From assembly GCA_022844565.1 (NCBI GenBank), contig JALHLK010000034.1, forward strand, positions 1 through 56,548: 56,548 bases of DNA. Direction: 5' to 3'. Shown in pieces: positions 8,776-17,264 of this stretch. Numbering within the stretch: the first letter of the stretch is position 1; each line of letters opens with the position of its first letter. Origin of the DNA: Saprospiraceae bacterium (GTDB taxonomy: Bacteria > Bacteroidota > Bacteroidia > Chitinophagales > Saprospiraceae). The position numbers were made by a program, and so were the translations under genes. Under the pieces are notes generated by a model. It saw only the letters and a list, made by a program, of their open reading frames with translations, did no database searches and was not told the origin of the DNA.

Positions 8776-9405
8776 ATGTTAAAAAATATTGCCTTTTCCT
8801 CACTTATTACTCTCCTTTTTATAGTTTCTTGTAAAGATAGCCCAAAAAGATTAGGAAAAGAAGACAACGAATTTAAGCCAAAAATGGGCTTTTTACCTAT
8901 AGAATACGGACAATCTTTCGAGGAAGGTAAAGAAGAAAGGACAAAAAAATTACTAGGTGAAGGAGCTGTCAAAATGAATGAAATCCCAATGAATCAAACG
9001 ATTTTGAGTCAATGGCAGGAAAAAGCTATGGCAGAAATCAATGAAATTTCCCAAAAAACAAACAATAAATCATATGCATCATTCACAAACAACTTATGGA
9101 TTGTAGATGCTATCTACGTTGATCAATTTGCAGATAGATCCGTACATGACGGTACTTGGATAGATTTTAATGATGACTTAACTTATGAATATGGCAGGTA
9201 CAATGATAAACTAGGTGATGGTAAATATTTTTATAATCCAGAAATAGAAGGTTTAACTTTATTTGACAATGATTCTAATAACAAACCCTTCGAATTTGAA
9301 GTTGGGTGGGATATGGGCTTCGTTGTTATAGCAGGAACCAAAAAATATGGCGATAATCTTGTCATGGTAAAACTGATCAATAAGGCTGATAAGCCAACAA
9401 AATAG
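8776..9405 (+). CDS. Lipoprotein, lipocalin-like G-x-W motif (paralog B)
   Basis: A predicted lipoprotein of 209 residues with signal ending F-I-V-S-C. It is the tandem paralog of the 7727 gene, sharing K-S-Y-A-S-F-T-N, G-T-W-I-D-F-N-D-D-L-T-Y-E-Y-G and V-G-W-D-M-G-F-V-V-I-A-G-T. No catalytic motif is visible. The TPP riboswitch follows directly after it, but that element controls the next gene, not this one. Function unknown. Confidence 0.7.
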   Translation: MLKNIAFSSLITLLFIVSCKDSPKRLGKEDNEFKPKMGFLPIEYGQSFEEGKEERTKKLLGEGAVKMNEIPMNQTILSQWQEKAMAEINEISQKTNNKSYASFTNNLWIVDAIYVDQFADRSVHDGTWIDFNDDLTYEYGRYNDKLGDGKYFYNPEIEGLTLFDNDSNNKPFEFEVGWDMGFVVIAGTKKYGDNLVMVKLINKADKPTK

Positions 9406-9469
9406 AAATTTTATTGTTAAGTGATAGATTAGCGTTTTAAACGTCCATTAGCAAAGGCTAAGTAAAAAA

Positions 9470-9597
9470 TGAAATCTTAGGGGTGCTTTAAAAGATATCA
9501 AACACTTTTATTGCTGAGATGATACCCATTTATTGTGTGAATATTAGCATTCATAGCAATAATGAACCTGAACAGGATAATGCCTGCGTAGGAATTT
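9470..9597 (+). ncRNA. TPP riboswitch (THI element)
   Basis: The conserved core is directly readable: AGGGGTGC (9479-9486), CTGAGATGATACCC (9513-9528), then GAACCTGAACAGGATAATGC (9564-9583) and CTGCGTAGGAA. These are the hallmark blocks of the thiamin-pyrophosphate aptamer. P1 is formed by ATGAAATCTTA with TAGGAATTTT. It lies upstream of a TonB-dependent receptor gene, so thiamin pyrophosphate is expected to repress that receptor. Confidence 0.95.
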
Positions 9598-9612
9598 TAT
9601 AGATAAAAAACG

Positions 9613-9643
9613 AAGTAAGGTGACACCCAACCTTTACTTTTTA
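9613..9643 (+). terminator. Candidate riboswitch expression-platform terminator
   Basis: AAGTAAGGT (9613-9621) pairs with ACCTTTACTT (about 9630-9639, one bulge), followed by T residues. It sits between the TPP aptamer and ATG 9678, where an intrinsic terminator controlled by the aptamer would be expected. The loop contains CACCC, which could compete for the GGGTG of the aptamer; that pairing is speculative. Confidence 0.5.
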
Positions 9644-9677
9644 TTAATTGATAAAAATTGATTTAAAAGTAAAAGGT

Positions 9678-12095
9678 ATGAAAAAAATTGTAACAACTTT
9701 TCTATTTTTAACAGGGCTATACTGCTCTCTATGTGCTCAAAACATAAAATTTAAGATAGTAGATGCTTCAACAAATGAAAGTCTCCCTGCAGTACTCGTA
9801 CAAAATAAGGTTTTAAATAAATCATGGGTTACTGATTTAGACGGCATGTTAGAATTGTCCACCATAGAGATTTTGAACCAAGAGCTCTATTTCTCCATTG
9901 TGGGATATAAAGATTATTTATTTAAGATCGATCAAACGAATGAAAATCTATTTACTATAAAAATGATTTCCATTAGATCGCAACTCGAAGAAGTGGTTGT
10001 GTCATCTACACGTGCTCGAAAGGATGGTGTCTTTGCTAAACAAGACATAAACAAAGAAGCAATCAATCAACTAAACCTGGGCCAAGATTTGCCACTACTC
10101 ATTAATCAGGCTACTTCAGTTGTCACCTCGACCGACGCGGGCAATGGAGTAGGCTACACAGGCATCCGAGTAAGGGGTACCGACCCTACAAGAATTAATG
10201 TGACTATCAACGGTATTCCTGTCAATGATGCTGAATCGCAAAGTGTCTATTGGGTGAATATGCCTGATTTAGCCTCTTCTACCGAATCTATACAAATCCA
10301 GCGCGGTGTTGGTACTTCGAGTAATGGTCAAGGTGCATTCGGTGCAACCATCAATTTGCAAACCAATACCCTTAATCCCAAGCCAAATGTTGAATTTCAT
10401 ACTTCCATTGGCTCATTTAACACGCTTAGAAATACCATACAATTAGGTACAGGTCTGATTGATGATAAATGGTCTTTCGATGGTAGATTTAGTAAAATAT
10501 CAAGTGATGGATACATCGACAGAGCACAATCAGATTTACAAAGTCAATATTTATCGGGCGGTTTTTATGGTAAAAAAGATGTGGTCAAATTTGTATATTT
10601 TGGAGGCAAAGAAAAAACATATCAAGCATGGAATGGAGTATCTGAACAAAACTTAGCAACTAATAGAACTTATAATTACACAGGTGAATATACCGATGAT
10701 AAGGGAGGCATACAGTTTTACGACAATGAAACCGATAATTATTGGCAAGACAACTTTCAGCTTCATTGGTCCAAGTATATAAGTCCAAAACTTAGTTTTA
10801 ATACCGCACTACATTATACCCGAGGTCGAGGTTACTTCGAACAGTACAGACAAGGCGATAAATTTTCAAGTTATGGATTGGAGAACATTGTATTAAGTGA
10901 TGGAAATATTATCAGCAGAACAGATTTAGTAAGACAAAGATGGTTGGATAATCATTTTGGAGGGATTGTATTTTCTGCAAATTACTTTGTAAATAAACGA
11001 ATGGATCTAACATTTGGAGGAGGGTATAATGAATATGATGGAGACCATTTTGGTGAAGTGATTTGGGCTAAAAACATGTCAAATGGCAATATAAATCATG
11101 AATACTATAGAGATAATGCCTATAAAAGGGATGGAAATGTTTACGGTAAATTCAATTATCAATGGAATGATAAATGGACAGCATTTCTTGATCTACAAAT
11201 GAGGCAATTGGACTACCGATTTGTTGGATTTAATGAAGAGTTAAGAAATGATGATCAACGTGTCAATTATACTTTTTTTAATCCTAAAGCTGGTATATCC
11301 TATAAGCCTAAGGCAAATTCGCTCTTTTTTCTATCCTACAGTGTGGGATCAAGGGAGCCAAATAGACGAGACTTTACGAGGAGTTCCCCTGAGTCTAGAC
11401 CTAGACCTGAATACCTTTATGACTTAGAAGTAGGGTGGCAAGAGCAATTTAAGGCTTTTAATTATGCCATCACACTATATAATATGAGTTATAAAGATCA
11501 ATTGATTCTCACAGGACAAATCAATGATGTGGGTGATTACATAAGAACGAATGTAGATAGAAGTGTACGAAGAGGTATAGAATTGGAGTTTGGATATCAA
11601 ATGAGTAAAAAGTTGGGTCTAGCCTTTAATACCACACTGAGTCAAAATAAAATCAATGAGTTTGAAGAATTTTTAGACGATTATGATACTGATTTCAATT
11701 TCCTTGGTCAACAAAAGACAATTTACGATAATGTTGACATTGCTTTTTCTCCCAGTGTAATCAGTGCAATGAGCCTTAATTACAAACCTTTGTCTTGGCT
11801 TGATATCCTTATCAATAATAAATATGTTGGGAGGCAATACCTTGACAATACACAAAATCAATCAAGATCACTCAATCCATTTTTTGCGACTGACCTAAAA
11901 TTCTCCACAAAAATCAAATCCTCATTTTTTAAAGACGTACAATTTAATCTCTTGGTAAATAATCTATTTAACACATTATATGAAAACAATGGTTATACCT
12001 ATGGATACCTATATGAAGGAAGGCGAGAGGATTTTAATTTTTACTTTCCACAGGCGGGGGTGAATGGGTTTTTGGGGGTGAGTGTGAGGTTTTAA
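9678..12095 (+). CDS. TonB-dependent receptor, thiamin-regulated
   Basis: An outer-membrane TonB-dependent transporter of about 805 residues: signal peptide ending L-C-A-Q, a carboxypeptidase-regulatory-like domain, a TonB-box-like E-E-V-V-V-S-S, a plug with G-Y-T-G-I-R-V-R-G-T-D-P-T-R and a 22-strand-type barrel ending in V-S-V-R-F. The TPP riboswitch in its leader predicts import of thiamin or its phosphates; riboswitch-controlled TonB receptors of this kind were predicted as thiamin transporters in Bacteroidetes. The ATG at 9678 starts the signal peptide; the TTG at 9648 is rejected. No inner-membrane thiamin transporter lies beside it. Confidence 0.88.
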   Translation: MKKIVTTFLFLTGLYCSLCAQNIKFKIVDASTNESLPAVLVQNKVLNKSWVTDLDGMLELSTIEILNQELYFSIVGYKDYLFKIDQTNENLFTIKMISIRSQLEEVVVSSTRARKDGVFAKQDINKEAINQLNLGQDLPLLINQATSVVTSTDAGNGVGYTGIRVRGTDPTRINVTINGIPVNDAESQSVYWVNMPDLASSTESIQIQRGVGTSSNGQGAFGATINLQTNTLNPKPNVEFHTSIGSFNTLRNTIQLGTGLIDDKWSFDGRFSKISSDGYIDRAQSDLQSQYLSGGFYGKKDVVKFVYFGGKEKTYQAWNGVSEQNLATNRTYNYTGEYTDDKGGIQFYDNETDNYWQDNFQLHWSKYISPKLSFNTALHYTRGRGYFEQYRQGDKFSSYGLENIVLSDGNIISRTDLVRQRWLDNHFGGIVFSANYFVNKRMDLTFGGGYNEYDGDHFGEVIWAKNMSNGNINHEYYRDNAYKRDGNVYGKFNYQWNDKWTAFLDLQMRQLDYRFVGFNEELRNDDQRVNYTFFNPKAGISYKPKANSLFFLSYSVGSREPNRRDFTRSSPESRPRPEYLYDLEVGWQEQFKAFNYAITLYNMSYKDQLILTGQINDVGDYIRTNVDRSVRRGIELEFGYQMSKKLGLAFNTTLSQNKINEFEEFLDDYDTDFNFLGQQKTIYDNVDIAFSPSVISAMSLNYKPLSWLDILINNKYVGRQYLDNTQNQSRSLNPFFATDLKFSTKIKSSFFKDVQFNLLVNNLFNTLYENNGYTYGYLYEGRREDFNFYFPQAGVNGFLGVSVRF

Positions 12096-12232
12096 AAGCA
12101 TATTTTCTTTAGATTGCATATGGTTATATGTTAAATTTATGTTAATTAATTATTGCCTAAATAAATAGCACGAACAAATCATAAATCTTCTTTGTAGAAT
12201 GATTATTGTTAACTAAATTAAATAATACAACT

Positions 12233-14097
12233 ATGAAGCAAAATTTTATTCTAAAAAAATCGGAGGGGGTAAAACATACTTCTTAAAATTTGCATTTATT
12301 GGGATTATATTTGTTGGGGCTTTTTCGTGCAATGAAAATGAAATCGCTTCACCTTTAAATGACGAAATTGCAACTTTAGAACAACGAGACCAAAAGAAAG
12401 AAAGAGATAAGGACACTTATTTTGAAACCAAATTGGGAAGAAAAAGAAACAATCCTTTTACACTGAAAAACATGCAGGAAGCAGGAGAAAAAACCAAACA
12501 AAAGAGAGGACAATTAAAAGCTACACATACTTATGTACAGTTTACCATTGACTCGCAAGATGACCTAATAGCGGTACAAAATTGGGAACTAGAAAATAAG
12601 GTTGCTGCTTTTGATTTTCCTTTAGAATATGAGATCATCGAGGTAGGAGAGAAAAAGAAAAATACCTCCGAAAGTTTTGTACCTCTGTATGCTGCTGTAC
12701 CTGTTGAAGTGAAATTGCCAAAAGTGAAGATACAAAAAATAGATGATCTTTATTTACCGAAAGCAGAGGATATAGAATTGCACAAAATAGCATTTCAGCA
12801 AGTAGGTGAGAAGTATGATGGCTTTAATGATGAATCTCAATCATTAGAGACTAGAAATACAAGTTTATGTGGCTGCTCAATTCCATCAAATCCTAGTTTT
12901 CCAGCAGGATGTGTAAGGGTTCAGAGAGTTGAGTTGGGAGCTCATGAAGGTGTAAAGCTGATAACAGTAAAAGTAAAGAACACATGGTTTACAAGTGATG
13001 TAGTAACAACCAATTCACAAGGTTGTTGGCAAGTGAACAAAGCTTATAGTGGCAATATGTGGATGTGGGTAGAATTTCGAAATAATAACATGAAAATTCG
13101 TGGAGCTGTTAATTTTCCAAATCAATATACTTTTTCTCCTTTAAATATTGTTGAACATAGCCTAAGCACCTTGAATGCACCTTTTAATAATATCCATGTA
13201 AGTTATAGCATGAATAATTGCAATTCAGTTTCTTGTAGAATGTTTTGGACTTCAGCTATAACATTAAATAACGACTTTGATTACAGACAATGGGCAAGTC
13301 AAAATGGTGTACCACAACCTAGAATTGGCCTAAACTATCTGTTAACATTAGATATTGAAAACAGTGGTGCAGCCCCAATGATGCAAGGAATTAGTGCTTC
13401 ATCAGCTACTCAAGGGATATCTAGCGTAGGGATTAATTTATTATTAGGTAGTTTTGGATTAAGCGGTTTTATTTTTGACATTTTAGCAAGCTCTGCTTAC
13501 CCAGATGTTTTTATAAATCATAATCTAAATCCAAGTGATTTTTTGTCAGCAAGACTTTTAGATATTAGCTTTCATGAGCTTGCGCATGTTTCACATTATG
13601 CAACAGCAGGTGAATCTTATTGGAGACCTTATCGAACACATATATACCAAAACCGAAATGCTAATCCAGTTGCAATGAGGCCTTATGGAAGTTTCAATAA
13701 CTTTGCAAATAATTCAGACCCAAATCGCGTTGCACTTGGGGAATGTTTTGGCTTTTTTAATGGATGGCTTGCAGTTGATAATTTTAATATTGAAATGATG
13801 GGGCCACGACCCAATTTTAGAAATGATTTTATTCCGACAGGACTTTTAAGAGATTTAATTGATATAGATTCTCAAAATCCATTTGGTGTTGGTAATTGGG
13901 TCTTTGATCCAAATATTAACATAGGCACCCAAGATAATGTTCGAAATTTTACTATTTCTCAGCTTTGGAATGCATTAAATGCTTCCACATCTATACCATC
14001 TTTTAGGAGTAGGTTACAAAATCTTCATCTTAATCAAACAACTAATACACTTCAAGATTTTAATAATTTAATGAATACTTATGATGTATTCAATTAA
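12233..14097 (+). CDS. Putative secreted HEXXH metalloprotease lipoprotein; signal peptide frameshifted at A7
   Basis: The long frame is open from 12226 to 14097 but has no ATG near its start. An ATG at 12233 in the next frame gives M-K-Q-N-F-I-L-K-K before the A7 run; one extra A would fuse this to a textbook lipoprotein signal (F-A-F-I-G-I-I-F-V-G-A-F-S-C). After the Cys come a charged linker, a Bacteroidota domain of unknown function, an Ig/CNA-B-like segment (G-C-V-R-V-Q-R-V), and a domain with H-E-L-A-H (13573-13587) and a Glu about 52 residues later in A-L-G-E-C-F-G-F (13741). That pattern suits a gluzincin-type zinc protease. If translation began at TTG 12433 the signal would be lost. 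The next lipoprotein gene overlaps its end by 17 bases. Confidence 0.65.
12253..12259 (+). other. A7 homopolymer separating start codon from reading frame
   Basis: Seven A residues follow C-T at 12251. ATG 12233 stays open only to TAA at 12284. Adding one A (or losing two) joins it to the downstream frame of the lipoprotein. It is either a sequencing or assembly indel, a phase-variable switch, or a site of transcriptional slippage. Confidence 0.7.
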
Positions 14098-14881
14098 AAT
14101 TATATTCGTTATTTTATTTGTATCTATACTTTATTTGCAATGTGAACTACCTCCCAATTGTGGCCCTTCAGATTATTATTTCAAATTGAATGAAGCCATA
14201 AGTTATGAGCCAGTAAAAGATAGTTACAAACTTGGGGATACAATTACGGTAAAAATAAAATTTTCAAATAAAGTATATGAGATATCTAGGAAGCAATATG
14301 TCGAAATGAATGATATGCCTTTTTCTCCATACCATTGGATCACTATTGTTGATAAAGAAAATAACATAATACCAATTCAGAACAAAAACGATATCATTAT
14401 AGATAATATCTACAGACCAGACATTTCAAACAGTGGAAGGAAAACAGAATTGCTGTATTATTTAAAATTTGATAATCAACATTATTATGCAGAGTTTAAG
14501 TTAGTTCTAAAAACATCAGGTGTGTATTTTATAAGTACTCAAGATTTTCATGAAGTTCTTTTATTAGCAACTTCTTACGGCAGAAGTCGAGATATACCAG
14601 AATATGAGGCCAAGGCAACTCACCCATTTGAAGGAAAATGCTCAGGTAGAAGAGACTTTCTATTTTTTTATTATTTCTTTAAAGGAGAAGACAACTTGAA
14701 AAAGAATTACGAACAACTTGCTCACATAGATACTAGTTTTTTTAAGACAAGAACAGATCTCAACCTTCCTCCTAACCCTTTTCGTACTACTTATTCTTTT
14801 TTAAATGGTGAAGCTAACTATCGTTGGGGGGAAAAAAAGTTATGGGAAATAGATGGTTGGTTCTCCTTCAAGGTAGAGTAG
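14081..14881 (+). CDS. Lipoprotein of unknown function, coupled to the HEXXH protein
   Basis: A predicted lipoprotein of 266 residues: signal ending L-Y-L-Q-C (two Met codons in tandem at 14081 and 14084). The mature part begins with a segment D-S-Y-K-L-G-D-T-I-T-V-K-I-K-F-S-N-K-V-Y, like the first strands of an Ig-type beta sandwich, then mixed beta-rich sequence with several Cys and many aromatic residues. I recognise no family or catalytic motif. Its start overlaps the HEXXH gene by 17 bases, implying translational coupling and a shared role, such as a partner, substrate receptor or inhibitor. Confidence 0.65.
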   Translation: MMYSIKIIFVILFVSILYLQCELPPNCGPSDYYFKLNEAISYEPVKDSYKLGDTITVKIKFSNKVYEISRKQYVEMNDMPFSPYHWITIVDKENNIIPIQNKNDIIIDNIYRPDISNSGRKTELLYYLKFDNQHYYAEFKLVLKTSGVYFISTQDFHEVLLLATSYGRSRDIPEYEAKATHPFEGKCSGRRDFLFFYYFFKGEDNLKKNYEQLAHIDTSFFKTRTDLNLPPNPFRTTYSFLNGEANYRWGEKKLWEIDGWFSFKVE

Positions 14882-14971
14882 TGAAAATTATTGGGTTTTA
14901 AATATTTATTAATTTTATAATTAATTACTAAGTTTAAGGAATGAGATTATCAATTTCATTTTTGACTTTTT

Positions 14972-15017
14972 AATAAACACAGAAACAGAAAATATTTTAT
15001 CTGTTTCTGTGTTTATT
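14972..15017 (+). terminator. Long perfect inverted repeat, likely terminator
   Basis: AATAAACACAGAAACAGA (14972-14989) is exactly complementary to 15000-15017, leaving a 10-base loop AAATATTTTA. An 18-bp perfect stem between two plus-strand genes points to a transcription terminator for the lipoprotein pair. The downstream side is T/A-rich rather than a pure T run. Confidence 0.6.
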
Positions 15018-15080
15018 TAATGATTGTGACGTCAATTGATATCACAAATGTCTATTTTTGACCTTAATAAATGATCAAGT

Positions 15081-15785
15081 GTGAAAATAATACACAAATA
15101 CTTCTTAGTCTACAAACCTTATATGGTGCTTTGTCAATTTACCAAAGAGCAAGCTGAGGATAGAACGTTGGCAGATATTGCCACTTTCCCAATAGATTGT
15201 TATCCTGTAGGTAGATTGGATAAAGATAGCGAAGGGCTATTACTCATTACCAATGATAACGAACTTAAAAAAGTAGTGAGTTCCCCAAAATTTGATAAAA
15301 TCAAAACCTATTATGTACAAGTAGAAGGCGAACCAAATGAAACAATGCTCAACCACTTAAGAAATGGTGTAGAAATAAGTGTAAATGATAAAAAATATAT
15401 AACCAAGAAAGCAAAAGTCAAGATAATAGAAGAACCAAATTTTCCACCTAGAAATCCACCTGTGAGATATCGGGCGTCTATACCGACCACATGGGTATCC
15501 ATATCAATAACTGAAGGTAAAAATCGACAAGTAAGAAAGATGTGTGCAGCAATTGGCTGCCCTGTTTTGAGATTGGTAAGGTACAGTATCGCTGGATTAA
15601 AATATGAAAAACTTGAAAATCGAACAATCCTTCAGATGTCAAATGAAGATGTAGCTAAGTTGTTAATGCGAGAAGAATCTCAACCCACTCCAGTAAAAGT
15701 AGAAAGAAAAAAACCTGCAAAAACTGAATTTAAAGGCCCAAAAAATAGTAGGAGCAAAGTAAAGTCTCGAAGGCCAAAAAATTAG
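15081..15785 (+). CDS. RluE/RsuA-type rRNA pseudouridine synthase
   Basis: A cytoplasmic enzyme converting a specific rRNA uridine to pseudouridine. The catalytic motif G-R-L-D-K-D-S-E-G-L-L-L carries Asp47. The opening K-Y-F-L-V-Y-K-P-Y-M-V-L-C-Q-F-T resembles RluE (23S U2457) more than RluB or RluF, and there is no S4 domain. The C-terminal ~35 residues are a Lys/Arg-rich tail (R-R-P-K-N end) that could add RNA affinity. The start is GTG 15081; no in-frame ATG lies nearby upstream. Confidence 0.88.
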   Translation: MKIIHKYFLVYKPYMVLCQFTKEQAEDRTLADIATFPIDCYPVGRLDKDSEGLLLITNDNELKKVVSSPKFDKIKTYYVQVEGEPNETMLNHLRNGVEISVNDKKYITKKAKVKIIEEPNFPPRNPPVRYRASIPTTWVSISITEGKNRQVRKMCAAIGCPVLRLVRYSIAGLKYEKLENRTILQMSNEDVAKLLMREESQPTPVKVERKKPAKTEFKGPKNSRSKVKSRRPKN

Positions 15786-15856
15786 ACAACACTTAGTTGA
15801 AATTTTAATTTTAAAAAATAGCTATCCAGACCGCTAGCTGAGTTGCATTTAGTTGA

Positions 15857-17107
15857 TTAGAGTTCACCCCCGTGGTCGTCTAATTGTCCTTCCCATTTTG
15901 AAACTGCTGTTGTAGCAAGTGCATTACCTAGCACATTAGTCATACTTCTTCCCATATCACAAAAATGATCGATAGGTAAGATTAAAGCAATACCTTCAGG
16001 AGGTATACCAAACATAGAACAAGTGGCAACAATAATGACTAAACTTGCTCGAGGTACACCTGCTATACCTTTTGAAGTCAACATCAAGACGAGCATCATG
16101 GTAATTTGTGTACCCAGACTTAAATCTATGCCGTAGATTTGTGCTATGAAAATGGATGCAAAAGTCATATACATCATACTTCCATCCAAATTAAAAGAGT
16201 ATCCTAATGGTAGGATGAATGATACAATCCTATTATTACAGCCAAACCTTTCTAATTCGGTTACTAATTTTGGAAAAACTGCCTCTGAACTTGTAGTAGA
16301 AAAGGCAATTAGTAATGGTTCTTTAATTCTTCTTAATAACTCAAAAAGTCTATTACCAAGTATCAAATAGCCTACAAAACACAATATAAGCCAGAGCAAT
16401 GCTAGAGCAAAAAAGAAATCCCTCAAATATATAGCATATACTAAAAAAATATCAAATCCATTGGTTGCAACAACAGCTGCTATAGCTCCAAGTACTCCCA
16501 AAGGCGCAAACCACATAATATAAGAAACCATTTTAAGTATAGCATGTGCTGAAATATCAAGAATTTTAATGATTGGTTGAGCGTATTCATCACCCAAGTG
16601 TGAAAGTGCTATACCAAACATGATCGAAAAAACTACGATTTGCAGAACTTCATTTTCTGCAAAAGCTTGAAAAATGCTCTTCGGTATGATATGTTTTACA
16701 AACTCTTCTAAAGAAAATCCTTTAGTATTCTTTAGGATTTCTTCAGCAGAGGCCACATCTTGTAGAGGCAACTTAGTGACTAAGCCTGGTTCTAACCAAT
16801 TGACCAAAACTAGACCCAGCGCTAGTGAAACTAAAGAAGCTGAAATAAACCACAACATTGCTTTTCCACCTACTCTTCCAATCATTGCGGTATCTCCCAT
16901 CTTGGCAATTCCTACTACCAAAGTTGTGAATACCAAAGGAGCAATAATCATTTGCACCAATCTTATGAAGATGGTACCAAGTAATTTGATGTTCTTTGCG
17001 AATGGTTCAATAGATGCCGTAAACTGAGTGTGAACTATTCCACCCATTATTACACCAATGGTAAGAGCAATTATAATTGCGTAAAAAAGTTTATTCTGAC
17101 CTTTCAT
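15857..17107 (-). CDS. Dicarboxylate/amino-acid:cation symporter (DAACS, GltP/DctA type)
   Basis: An inner-membrane transporter of 416 residues with about eight helices plus re-entrant hairpins. Family signatures are visible: S-T-T-S-S-E-A-V-F-P (serine-rich HP1 loop), G-Y-S-F-N-L-D-G-S-M-M-Y (the NMDGT-like region), G-I-A-G-V-P-R-A-S (HP2), and D-H-F-C-D-M-G-R-S-M-T-N-V-L-G-N. It would import glutamate/aspartate or C4-dicarboxylates with Na+ or H+. The final residue pattern D-R-xx-R seen in glutamate/aspartate carriers reads D-M-G-R here, so the substrate is open. Confidence 0.9.
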   Translation of the reverse strand: MKGQNKLFYAIIIALTIGVIMGGIVHTQFTASIEPFAKNIKLLGTIFIRLVQMIIAPLVFTTLVVGIAKMGDTAMIGRVGGKAMLWFISASLVSLALGLVLVNWLEPGLVTKLPLQDVASAEEILKNTKGFSLEEFVKHIIPKSIFQAFAENEVLQIVVFSIMFGIALSHLGDEYAQPIIKILDISAHAILKMVSYIMWFAPLGVLGAIAAVVATNGFDIFLVYAIYLRDFFFALALLWLILCFVGYLILGNRLFELLRRIKEPLLIAFSTTSSEAVFPKLVTELERFGCNNRIVSFILPLGYSFNLDGSMMYMTFASIFIAQIYGIDLSLGTQITMMLVLMLTSKGIAGVPRASLVIIVATCSMFGIPPEGIALILPIDHFCDMGRSMTNVLGNALATTAVSKWEGQLDDHGGEL

Positions 17108-17126
17108 ATTAACTGTTATCAGGAAG

Positions 17127-17134
17127 CAAATATA
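17127..17134 (-). promoter_or_regulatory. Bacteroidota -7 box for the DAACS transporter
   Basis: CAAATATA on the plus strand is TATATTTG on the minus strand, 20 bases upstream of ATG 17107. The same octamer occurs in front of clpB, the CAZyme operon and the GH16 gene in this window. Confidence 0.5.
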
Positions 17135-17188
17135 ACAATCTTCATCAGAATATCGAATGAACCTAAATAAAAACTTGAAAGATCAGAA

Positions 17189-17250
17189 TTTAACCCAGAT
17201 TTGAATTCATGCACAAACATGGTTGCGCATGAATTCAAATCTGGGTTAAA
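17189..17250. repeat. 24-bp inverted repeat with AACCCAGATT ends
   Basis: Arms 17189-17212 and 17227-17250 are perfectly complementary, with a 14-base loop. The outer ends read TTTAACCCAGATTTG, sharing TTAACCCAGATT-like sequence with the inverted repeat that bounds the 44.1-44.4 kb element. It lies between the macro-domain stop and the DAACS start (same strand) and may terminate the former. The shared ends suggest a mobile or REP-type origin. Confidence 0.65.
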
Positions 17251-17264
17251 CGATTCAATTATAC

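Noticed and set aside
12233-12286. 17-codon peptide as a regulatory leader
   Set aside because: Its sequence joins smoothly to a lipoprotein signal if one base is added, so it is better explained as the broken start of the downstream gene.
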